Part shown: piece after piece, positions 11,851-25,705 of the stretch | Layout: each line of letters begins with the position of its first letter | Position numbering within the stretch: the first letter of the stretch is position 1 | From: Perkinsus chesapeaki | Lineage: Eukaryota > Perkinsozoa > Perkinsida > Perkinsidae | Length of the DNA stretch: 40,355 bases | NCBI GenBank assembly: GCA_013115145.1 | Contig: JAAPAO010000065.1 | Coordinates: 1-40,355 of the forward strand | Direction: 5' to 3' | Made by a program: the position numbers and the translations under genes | Notes under the pieces: model-generated | Told to the model about the DNA's origin: nothing | Database searches by the model: none | The model's input: only the letters and a program-made list of their open reading frames with translations

Positions 11851-12019
11851 CAGTACGCGCAATCTAAAGACCCAATTTCGTGTGGAGGGCTCAACTTCTT
11901 AACTACTGCTCATATCAACCTGAAATTTGGCAAGGAAACTCTCCTAACATGGATATATCGTTAAAATACTCCACGGACCTGGTTTTCGAAGAAGAAAAAT
12001 TTGGTACTTTACTGCACCT
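11851..12019 (+). repeat. Left terminal inverted repeat of the TIR element
   Basis: It matches the reverse complement of 13400-13568 along its whole length except about ten positions. Matching blocks include AATTTCGTGTGGAGGGCTCA and ATGGATATATCGTTAAAATA. Confidence 0.85.
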
Positions 12020-13399
12020 TGGGCCACGTCGCGCTCTAGTCCAGCACGGAGCCGGCTGGGTTTTTTATACGAGACCACCTCGTTCGATTAATGCGAGTAA
12101 TGGCTACTGTTGGAAAATTGAGGGGCCCCCATCGGACTTGGATTAATTCGACACTCAAAGAAAGGAAAATTTTACTGAGATGGTTGAAATTCGGGCACTT
12201 TTCCCTTGATATTGCATCTCGCCTGTTCCCTATTCTCTGAAAAACACCTCGGAGCGTGCGAGTTTCATCAAGAAGTGCATTTCATCATCTCATCAAGCCA
12301 GCGAGCCGCAGAGGAGGGAAGACCGAGTTTGGAAAAGTGGGAGACATGCTCCCCCACAAAGTCAAAAAGTGCACTCCAAGGAGTGTGTAGCCCACCGAGG
12401 ATCAGTGATCTTGGAGTCACATAGCCGCGTACAGTGCGCTGAGTGAAGCTCATTCGATTATTCGGTCATTTTCGCCATATGGCTCCTGAAGAAGCGGTAT
12501 CCGAGGTTCCTTATACTTGAATCTCATGTGGAACTCTACGGACTTCTATGGGAGACCTGTCCTTATAGCTGTCCCAGCTTCTGGACAGCCGTTAGACGAT
12601 TAAACAGATCTAACTCAGATCCGCCGGATTACAAGCGTTTTCAGTAGATGCGGAAACACCAAACTTTGAACTTCGAGGTTTGAAGCTATTCTCTGTGGGA
12701 ATTTCTCACACCTCGGCAGAGTCTTTTTTACGAGAGAGTCTTGATCAAGCGGTGTAAGGGCTATCGGTAGAGAGGCTTCCGAGAGTCGGTATATTCCGGC
12801 AGCATTTCAGATGTCACATTGTCAGATTGCAGTCATCATTGGACTATCCAATTTCGATATTGCCCAACGCGGAACATCCTCTATGGCAATAGCCGATAAC
12901 CTGCATGTTGATCTCTGAGAAGCTCGCTCCTTAAACCGTACTAAATTTTGATGGACTGATCTTAATAACGGACCCATTGGAATAAACAGTTAGTTGCCGG
13001 CCTCCCGTTTAATAGCTCTAATAGCCTGCTGTACACACTCAGCTGGGAAAGCCTTCTTCAACCTCTCATACTGGAAACAGCTCTATCGCAGGTACTGGGT
13101 TGTCAATCATAACTTGCGATACATTGAGGCCTGCATGTCGGTGTTGGGTGCACACTGTCCTAGCAGCTAGGACCTAGCCTGGTGAGATATTACGGCGCAG
13201 CCGCCATTCGACTGCGCAGGCCCCGGGCTCGCCTTGATCTTGCCTGCTTCTACCTCTGCGATGATTACATAACAAAGAACATTAAGTTGCTTCATTCTTC
13301 ACTAGGGATTACTAACTGTATACCTGGACAGCATCTCGGCGACACCGAGCGAGTCGGTGGGCTTGTGCTACGCTCTAGCTATTTCATGCGCAGATAAAG

Positions 13400-13568
13400 A
13401 GGTGCAGAAAGGTACCAAAAATTTTGTCTTCGAAAACCAAGTCCGTGGAGTATTTTAACGATATATCCATGTTAGGAGAGTTCCCATGCCAAATTTCAGG
13501 TTGATATGTGCAGTAGTTAAGAAGTTGAGCCCTCCACACGAAATTGGGTCTTTAGATTGCGCGTACTG
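13400..13568 (-). repeat. Right terminal inverted repeat of the TIR element
   Basis: It is the inverted copy of 11851-12019, ending in GCGCGTACTG next to TA. The high identity between the two ends suggests that insertion was recent on an evolutionary scale, or that gene conversion keeps the ends alike. Confidence 0.85.
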
Positions 13569-16455
13569 TACATTAATAATGCGTAACTGTGTAATAACAA
13601 TGTGACATTATAATACATGTTTACGTGCTAAAGATATGCTACTGTCTAATAATACATAGTACTCATGGTAACGTATTTGCTTCCAAGTCACCACAGCTCA
13701 GAGCGATACTCCTATACCGCCTTGACTCGGCAGACTGGTTCAAGGGGACAGGCTTCTGCTGCACAAGAAGGGGATAATCATAGTAAACAGTACTGACATC
13801 GCGTACAACGTAATTCCATGGTTTATCCCGAGTTCCGTTTTAGAGCTATTGACCGATTCCTCTGCCACTGCCTCCAAGCAACACAAACCGCAATGACATG
13901 ACCAGAAACATGTTAACTCTATCAACAGAATATCATATTGAGAAGTCCTCATTAGGCATGTTGGTCTCCTTTTCTGTAGTGCCAGTATAGAAGCTGATGG
14001 GCTTGTAGAAAGTTGACCTACTGTTCAATAACCCTCCCATCTGTCCCTCTTTTACACTACCTCAGCTTCCACATGTTATTATATGGAGTAACCTTCTCTG
14101 TGTTCAGTCTCAATACACCTACACGGTTGACATGTTTTGATTAAATTAGGTTCAAACGAAATACAAAGCCAATTTTACAGATCAACCGGTCCCGAAATGC
14201 ACTGGACACTTAGGCTTCGGAACTATTGATGTTTCTCAGTCAACTTAGCTTCCTATGCTCACATAAAACAGACAGGCTCCCGATGATGATGATGAAATAC
14301 GTCAGTTTTACATTATCAATTTCTAACAATCCCTTCGGCACTTAACCCTTCAATAGCCCATTTCACTTGGACCCTACTAATAGCATCTTACTCAAAATGC
14401 GGAAACCAACGGAGCGTTAAATAACCTCTAGGTCACCCCTCCATCTGCCAATTACCAGTGTTATGTCGGCCAATCTCCTCAATAGCTCGCCACGACGCTG
14501 GATGTGCTCCAAATGTCATAGTGAACCACCTAACACACCCTCTAACGTAAAGACCATCCCCACCGCAAGCACCTTCCATAAAAGAACTTCCTTCGGTACC
14601 CCTGCTTTAATAGAAAGTATCTGCCAGACCCCCTCTATGTCCTTCCACAAATGCCGGCCTATTACGGTAAATTCCGCCAGCCAAGATCCTCAAAGCTGAA
14701 CACTGCTCCTCTGTTATTAGTTACTACTCTTGCCATCTCTTTAACCAAACATCGCAGCTCATGATTGGTGACTTCATTATGCACCAGAAAGTAGGTACGG
14801 TAGAATGGCATTCGGGGTGTCAAGCGAACTAATTGATCAATACGTAGTAAGCATTACACATGATAGTCAACACTACAGAAGAAGGATAGATGCCGGTTAC
14901 AGGATACTTATTGAAATAATTACACATCTGATGCCAGCTATTAATCAACGGTGCATTTCCATCTTTCCCCACTCCACCACGAACACCACAGTGCTTCACA
15001 AAACTCTCAGCGAGTCCGACTGTTCCTACTCTTCGCAGGCATATTCCAATGCCACCACGAAGACAATGTTGCCTAAATAGCGACATCTGCTCAACCCTCC
15101 TCCATCCGACCCAACACCATTATCCCTTCAGAAACTAATAGCCTCATAAAAAGAACTTGAGCCATTTCCTAGTAATGGTTTGCACCCACGCCGGGATGTT
15201 CCTAGCAGTGAGCAGCTCTGATGGAGTTGGCACTGTCGAGGTATATTCCATCATATTATCAACCTAACCCACCACCCATACTACCCACACTGCTAAAATG
15301 CCTTAGTACCTCCTTTTGCAGTTTTCCGCTAAGTGCCGAGCCTTCCCGTGTCCGAAATAAAAAGCTCATCTCCAAGTCTCTATCCATTGCTCTGTAACCA
15401 TAGTTACTACTACCCACCATGCACCCTACTGGCCGACTACCTCCAGCCGGATACCCCCAGATACCCTAAGGAAGATACAATGACACACGGTCCTTTCCGA
15501 AGACCCATATCTTCACATAGTAAACAACATAGTGCGAATAGGTTACCACAGCCTAACAATTACTATATGCTCTTCAGCAACTATTGGCCCCGGCAACCGT
15601 GTTCACAGAACTCCTAAGACTGTACCAGTCACAGATTACTCTAGCAAATAGCGCGACTGCATTGACCAGTTACTACACACCGCGCGGGAACAGCTACAGA
15701 CGGATGGAGAACAAAGGTTAGTCAGAGTAGTCATTTACAATAGAATAGCCTCAATACTTCATAGTTCGTATTTACCCCAATCTAATGTATGTTTCCCACA
15801 TTGTGTATCCCTGCCTTCACCCACCTTTGCATGAAACGTCCAATAAGGCCTTTCATATTCATGTAACGTCCCACGCGTCAAGCGCTTCATCAGATCTACC
15901 TCCATCGTCGTATACCTACGGCGAGACCATGCCGCTGGCTAACATCACAAGCATCTAGTGGATCGCTGTAATACTGGGTGAATGTTGCACGGAAACAACG
16001 ATATATTATTATCTCAGGACAATATTCACTAGTTATCAATGACTAACAGTACATGATCGGAGAAGTTCCCAATGCCGTTGGATGCACACAAAGACTGTCT
16101 CCTGAGACAGTTTCCCTTCCTCCCCCAAGATACTACATGTCCGGTATATACTGACTCATCCCTCCACTCTTATAAAAGCTATTAGCCTTTGGACATGCCA
16201 CAATAACATCTATTGGACGACTAGATAGCATACCTTCGATGCCAGGAGGAGGATTAGCATATCCTAATCAACAGGCAATGAGATTGCATACAAAAGGAGG
16301 AAAGCCATTTCACAGGGCACTTCAATGCAGCATAATATCCAACTATTCACAGTGATCGGTAAAGATACGGAATTCACTTCGAAGTCACTATCCTACTGTA
16401 TGGGGAAATACTGTAGGTGTTTAAGGAGGTCCAACAATCGATGAAGCGGCTCAAT
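13569..16455. other. Gene-poor, repeat-like region without intact genes
   Basis: Only short ORFs are found on either strand and none has a recognisable motif. Scattered segments such as 14460-14700 and 14805-15086 have ORFs on both strands, but with frame breaks typical of decayed sequence. Given the decayed reverse transcriptase just downstream, part of this block may be old retroelement. Confidence 0.4.
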
Positions 16456-16750
16456 CAGGTGGTCGCTTAGCAATATCAATCTGCTACCAACGAGTATTTT
16501 GCCAAGTCCGATTTACTTCAAGCGTACTTCGAACATGCTCTATTCAAAGCTTGAGGAGTGCCCACACTACTACTACCTGACGCCATCACCAATCGGCTGC
16601 CTTCGCCATCCCCTATTATCTCTAATAACCTCCATAGTAGTTCTTGATCAGCATTCATATTGAGGTACCCACATTGCACCCCAACTTGTACTATGCATCT
16701 CTTGGAGCTCTTCGGTTCGGGTACAGAAGAATCTGATATGTGAAAGTAAA
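16456..16750 (+). pseudogene. Decayed reverse transcriptase of a Ty3/Gypsy-like retroelement
   Basis: In one plus frame near 16470 the sequence reads ATNEYFAKSDLLQAYFEHAL, resembling the conserved RT stretch FxKxDLxxAYxQIxL. After a stop and frame change at about 16550, the next frame continues ECPHYYYLTPSPIGCLRHPL, which lines up with the following RT block (TxFxTPxGxYxFxxxPFGL). IVVLDQHSY then sits where the YxDD box belongs. The catalytic DD is lost and stops and frameshifts are present, so the fragment is dead. The assignment rests on motif spacing alone. No LTRs or integrase were recognised nearby. Confidence 0.4.
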
Positions 16751-17023
16751 GCTACTCAAGGAACAACAACAGTCGAATAACCTCATCGAAGAGAGACCCC
16801 TGTTTCACAGTAATCAACAAGCTTCCCTCTGATCTACTGCAAACGCTCCTCCAAACTATCCGTACATTGGTTTAAAATTTCCCCACCAGCACATCGCCAC
16901 GGTCCACAATTCTTATAGACTCTCCTCGGAGTTTCTAACGGCATTTGTTTCTAGAAGAACTCTCACTGATCTATTCGGGAAGACCCCCCTCCAACAGAAG
17001 CTTTGTCAGTAACGTTCCAATTT

Positions 17024-18455
17024 TTAGAAATTCTGCCACCGCCCCCTGCCATATTCCCCCAGCACAGCCGTAGCTGCCGCTCCCCTACCTGCAACAAAGT
17101 CCTTAAATTTATCGAAAACCTTCTCAAAGCCATCCCGCAGTTTCTAACATACACAATGCCAATACCCTCCCCTCACTTCAGCACTACCTTCTTGGTATCT
17201 TTAGCTTTCGGCGCATCATGATGTTGACCATGCTGGATATCTCCAATGTCAAGAGATGCTCCGGACACAGCGTCTATAATATCGCTAACGAACTCCGCTA
17301 CGTCGGGGCAGTCCCTCAGAACCAAGCACCTAAACACCCAGTCTTCCCTCCACCTGGGGGCCACGGAAGAACATCGGATGTTCCTGTAAGAATCGAATTT
17401 AGTGTAGTGGCCAATTTTACGTGCATTAGGAACACATCTTTGTAATGCTACGTGAGCCCCTGCCTCCGACCCCCCAACCACATAAGCGTACCTGTCCTGC
17501 CTGTCTCGGAAATAGCTCCCACCAAAGTTGGCACCAGTAAGCAGTACAGTATCATCGGCAACTATAGCCTTCATATGCTGGACGCCAAGCACTTCATTCT
17601 GCCTTTCATGAAGGAATACTCTTCCGGTGCCTTTGTACCTACACAATGCTTGCCGGCTCTCCAGTTTACCGTGGCTACGATGACCTATATCACTGTTGAA
17701 GAACACGCACCGAGCTCTACTGCGAATGTGGTAACACTGCTAGCGATTATGAAGTTCCATAGAAAACGTTATTATGCATCCCGGTGGCATTGACGTCATA
17801 CAGATAGGATATTCAATGTGGATACAAAGCCACAATGCCCCTACTAGTCCGACGCAATGAATCTCCTAAATTGACTATAACAACGTGAAGTCCCCCAACA
17901 GTAATAGTCTCCTAATTCTTACATCGGGCTGCAGAAGAACTTCAACTGTGCTGGATCTCGGACAGGCTCTCCAGTATGATCATGTAGCACTTCCTTCTTA
18001 CACAGCGACACCGAGCTAGCCCCACTCTTATGGTCCTTCCTAGTCCCCCTCAGGTAGTCCATAACCAACGATCGTTCAGGAGCGTTGCACTCCCTCCCCA
18101 ACGCCCTCAGCATCTGTTTCTCTCGGTCACCAGTACCAACATACAGTGTTATCATTTTACAGCGCGTCCTTGCTCCGCGTATCAAAGTCAATACTTCCTC
18201 GTAGAAGTCCTCTGGTGTGTAGTGGACATCCACCGAGCTGTCGGGTATTTCAAATGAGAATATCTTTGTTGCATCCTTCTCTTCTTTGGCCATTTTACCA
18301 CCACAAACTGGAGCCATCTTTGTCGGGACAGATGGCGCTTTAAGCCTAGCAAAAAATGAAACATCAAATACTACGTCCCTGGAATGACGACATCCACGAG
18401 CTTTAGACAGACCCTTCAGATCAAAAAGAGTGAGCTGTATTGATAAGATTCTCAT
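17024..18455 (-). CDS. PGS1: CDP-diacylglycerol-glycerol-3-phosphate 3-phosphatidyltransferase (PGP synthase)
   Basis: PGS1 makes phosphatidylglycerophosphate from CDP-diacylglycerol and glycerol-3-phosphate, the first committed step to cardiolipin, normally in mitochondria. The enzyme belongs to the phospholipase D superfamily. Exon 1 (ATG at 18453-18455) holds YTPEDFYEEVLTLI, LYVGTGDREKQML and MDYLRGTRK, the typical PGS1 N-terminal block, and ends at the GTAAGA donor near 17925. Further on, GVQHMKAIVADD carries the second HxKxxxxD motif, followed by LLTGANFGGSYFRDRQDRYAYV, then CPDVAEFVSDIIDAVSG. The last exon, after a 45-nt intron, reads KLRDGFEKVFDKFKDFVAG and stops with TAA at 17026-17024. 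Splice sites at about 17640-17920 and between DRY and CPDV are not settled. The N-terminus is basic, compatible with mitochondrial import. Confidence 0.82.
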
Positions 18456-18695
18456 TTAAGTATTTTAGCTACATGTAGTAGATGCTGTTGAACAAAAATT
18501 GTACAACTTTGGATAATTCCTACGAGATATTATCATCAATTCCATACTACCCCTCTGAAGAATCACTGTATTCACCATAATAACACAACAGTAAATCGTT
18601 TTCGAAACACCGAGCCCGAAGAGCTCAAATTATCCGAAGCTGCGATCTAATCGCATATATTATTAAGGAAGTGTAGAAATGTTATTGAGAAACAT
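18456..18695. other. Short AT-rich spacer between PGS1 and GAPDH
   Basis: About 240 nt without coding potential. Both flanking genes are on the minus strand, so this holds the GAPDH 3' flank and the PGS1 5' region. Confidence 0.5.
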
Positions 18696-20699
<2,004 letters not shown>

Positions 20700-23583
20700 A
20701 TGCCAAGCCAGGCCAACCCCTTCCAGAAGTGCTGCAAGCAACTGGACAGCGGCCATGCTTTTTATGATCTCAATGAGCTTCGTAAGTCTTATGATTCGGA
20801 GTAGCCTAACGATATTTACTTGGTTGCTTTTTAGATGATGACCGTGTGAAAAAGCTGCCCTTGTCAATTCGCATTTTGTTGGAATCGGCTGTGCGCAACT
20901 GCGATGAGTTTGAGGTTAAGTCGTCTGATGTGGAGAACATTCTCAATTGGTCGGAGACATCCAAGAACCAGACCGAGATCCCCTTCAAGCCCGCCAGAGT
21001 TATTCTTCAGGACTTCACAGGAGTGCCTGCTGTTGTCGACTTTGCTGCCATGCGTGACGCCATGGCCCGTCTTGGCGGCGATCCCGCGAAGATCAATCCC
21101 CTAGTCCCCGTTGACCTCGTCATTGATCACTCCGTCATGGTTGATTACTCTCGCAGTCCCGAGGCTCTTGAGAAGAATCAAGAGCTCGAGTTCCAGCGCA
21201 ACGGTGAACGTTTTGCCTTCCTTAAATGGGGAGCCGATGCCTTCGACAACTCTAACATCGTTCCGCCTGGCTCTGGTATTGTGCATCAAGTCAACCTTGA
21301 GTATCTTGCCCGAGTGGTTATGAACTCGGACAAGGAAGGTGGTGTCCTCTACCCGGACTCGTTGGTCGGTACCGATTCCCATACCACCATGATTGATGGT
21401 CTCGGTGTTGCCGGTTGGGGTGTCGGTGGTATTGAGGCCGAAGCTGTGATGCTTGGCCAGCCTATCTCCATGGTGCTCCCCGAGGTTGTGGGCTTCAAAC
21501 TAACCGGTCGCCTGCCCGTGACCGCCACCGCTACTGATCTGGTTCTTACCTGTACCAACATGCTAAGGAAACGCGGTGTTGTTGGCAAGTTCGTCGAGTT
21601 CCACGGCCCAGGCTGTGCCACGTTGTCGCTGGCTGATAGAGCGACTATCGCCAACATGGCTCCCGAGTACGGTGGAACTATGGGCTTCTTCGGTGTTGAC
21701 CAGAAGTCTCTGGACTATTTGTTGCAGACTGGCCGCCCCAAGCACGTCGTTGATGTGATCGAGAAGTATCTTCGTGCGAACGGTCTCTTCCAGGACTACT
21801 CTGAGGACCGCGAGTATTCCGGCGAGTTGATGCAGCTGGATCTGTCCACGGTTGTCCCATGTGTTTCCGGACCAAAGAGACCTCATGATCGTGTCGCAGT
21901 CACCGATCTTCCCAAGGACTTCACCGATGGTCTCAGCACCCCGCCAACCTCTTTCAAGGGTTTCGGTATCCCCAAGGAGAAGCAGAGCACTGTTGTGACC
22001 ATCGACTACCACGGGAGTAAGTACGACCTCACCCATGGTTCTGTGGTTCTGGCTGCCATCACTTCTTGCACCAACACCTCCAACCCAGGTGTTATGCTCG
22101 GTGCCGGTATGTTGGCCAGAAATGCCATCAAGAAGGGTCTCAAGGTTGCACCGTACATTAAGACTTCATTGTCCCCCGGCTCTGGTGTAGTCGACTCGTA
22201 TTTAAGGAAGGCCGATTTGTTGACTGATCTCGAGCAGCTTGGCTTCTACACAGCAGGCTTCGGCTGCATGACTTGTATTGGTAACTCTGGTGACTTGGAT
22301 CCTGAGGTCTCCCAGGCCATCACCGACGGCGATCTCGTCGTTGGCGCTGTTCTTTCTGGCAACAGGAACTTCGAGGGACGTGTACATCCGCTCACCAGGG
22401 GTAACTATCTGGCCTCTCCCCCTCTGGTTGTTGCCTACGCCTTGGCCGGTCGAGTGACAATCGACTTCGAGAAGGAGCCTCTCGGCACCGACTCGGATGG
22501 CAAGCCTGTCTTCCTCCGAGACATCTGGCCAACTTCCGATGAGGTCGCGGCTGTTGAGAGGACCTGTGTGTTGCCGGAGATGTTCACTGAGAACTACAAG
22601 AAGGTTTTGCATGCTAACAAGAGATGGAATGACCTTCAAGCCCCTGCTGGAAAGCTGTTCGCTTGGGCCGAGGGATCGACGTACATCACCAACCCTCCAT
22701 TCTTCCAGACGGTAAGCGTGGAGTCGCGTCAAAGCCTTCCATTTTACCCACTTTCAGACCGAGCTCGAACCCGCGCCTATCCAGTCTATTGAGAATGCCT
22801 ATTGCTTGTTGAATGTCGGCGACTCAATCACCACGGATCACATTTCTCCAGCTGGCAAGATCACAGCCAACTCTCCTGGGGTGAGCCTCTTGCTCTCACT
22901 TGTTTTGTATCTCATTATTTATCTTCAGGGTCGCTACTTGATCGAGCACGGTGTACAACCCGCCGACTTCAACTCGTACGGTTCGCGTCGTGGCAACTAT
23001 CTCGTGATGGCCCGCGGTACCTTCGCTAACATCCGGCTCATCAATAAGTTGATGGACGGCGAGGTTGGCCCGAAGACTGAATACGTTCCGACCGGCGAGA
23101 AGATGTTTGTTTACGACGCTGCCGAGAGGTACATGAAGGAAGGTAGCCCGTTGATCATTCTGGCCGGCTCGGAGTATGGCAGCGGCTCCAGTCGAGATTG
23201 GGCCGCCAAGGGCCCAGCTCTGCAAGGTGTTCGGGCTGTTATTGCTAAGAGCTACGAGAGGATTCACAGGTGAGATGACTCCGTGTTCGTGCCTGTTTTT
23301 GTTATACCGTCTATTCAGATCCAACTTGGTTGGTATGGGTATCCTCCCTCTGCAGTTCCCCGAAGGTGTCGATGCTGACAGCTTGGGGCTTGATGGTCGG
23401 GAGCAGTTCTCGATTGATCTCAATCATGGTGACTTGCATGTTGGTCAGAAGATCACGGTCCGATCAACCTCAGCGAAGACTCCTTCATTTGATGTTATCG
23501 TGCGCCTCGATACGGAAGTCGAGCTCACCTACTTCAAGAATGGTGGTATCCTTCAGTACGTCCTCCGCAGGCTGGCTGCGTAA
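20700..23583 (+). CDS. ACO1: Cytosolic aconitate hydratase (IRP1/AcnA-type)
   Basis: Aconitase isomerises citrate to isocitrate using a [4Fe-4S] cluster. Five exons (20700-20781, 20835-22711, 22758-22880, 22929-23269, 23319-23583) join in phase to 895 residues, the usual length of the IRP1/AcnA class. Introns are 46-53 nt. The start [12 protein letters not shown] continues into FYDLNEL, with [13 protein letters not shown] after intron 1. Cluster ligands are Cys439 ([10 protein letters not shown]) and Cys505/Cys508 ([12 protein letters not shown]). Further active-site blocks are [22 protein letters not shown] and [17 protein letters not shown]. No clear mitochondrial presequence is present, so the enzyme is probably cytosolic, although in some protists this form is dually located. 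Whether it also binds RNA as IRP1 does in animals cannot be told. SAHH follows on the same strand after 267 nt. Confidence 0.97.
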
Positions 23584-25296
<1,713 letters not shown>

Positions 25297-25705
25297 ATTT
25301 TTCCGGTGGGCAAAGTTGGCTGGTCGATAAGTGTCGACGAAGTTGGGGACGTAGTCATGAGTTTTTGATTCTTATTTCAAATAATGCAATAGTCAATGTG
25401 TTAATGTAATTGTTAATTGCTCATCAAAAGGCGAGTGGGATAACGAAAGTGTAGACACGCCGCGAGTTGATTATCTCTGTAACACAGGCCCTGTATATAG
25501 GCACTTGGTGACTGGCATGTTCGTAAAAGTGTGATCAGATTGTCCTCATTACTCCCCAAATTTTGGTGTTCACTTCCATGGACCGTCTTCCATCGTTTAC
25601 TGTAACACAACAGATGAGTTAAGTAGTGAACATCATATATCGAACTCATGGCATCAATGACATCGATAACAACAGTCGTCGTCGTAAAGAAGAGCAAAAG
25701 CATGA
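25297..25705. other. Spacer between convergent SAHH and ankyrin-kinase genes
   Basis: About 400 nt, AT-rich, without coding potential in either direction. It holds the 3' flanks of two convergent genes. A 96-codon minus ORF here has no motif and lies downstream of the kinase stop. Confidence 0.5.

Larger units (their letters stand above)
11851..13568. mobile_element. TIR DNA transposon, Tc1/mariner-like, 1718 bp, degenerate
   Basis: Near-identical inverted repeats of about 169 bp form the ends (11851-12019 and 13400-13568), with roughly ten mismatches. The termini read CAGTACGCGC...GCGCGTACTG, and each end abuts a TA dinucleotide (11849-11850 and 13569-13570). A TA target duplication and CAGT/ACTG ends are the hallmark of the Tc1/mariner superfamily. 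The interior has no long ORF and I cannot see a DDE/D catalytic domain. A short minus-strand reading frame ending at 12990-12992 (RLKKAFPAECVQQAIRAIK) could be a transposase C-terminus, but that is speculative. The element is probably non-autonomous or decayed. Confidence 0.8.

Noticed and set aside
13182-13397. Plus ORF inside the TIR element
   Set aside because: Its 71 codons show no transposase motif and no protein-like pattern.
14829-15086. Minus ORF resembling part of a retroelement polyprotein
   Set aside because: I could not align it to a specific RT, RNase H or integrase motif, so only the clearer stretch near 16.5 kb is reported.
21563-22036. Long minus-strand ORFs across aconitase (also 22202-22732 and 22896-23423) and SAHH (23830-24459, 24493-24984)
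   Set aside because: They mirror highly conserved sense genes and have no splice structure or motif of their own.
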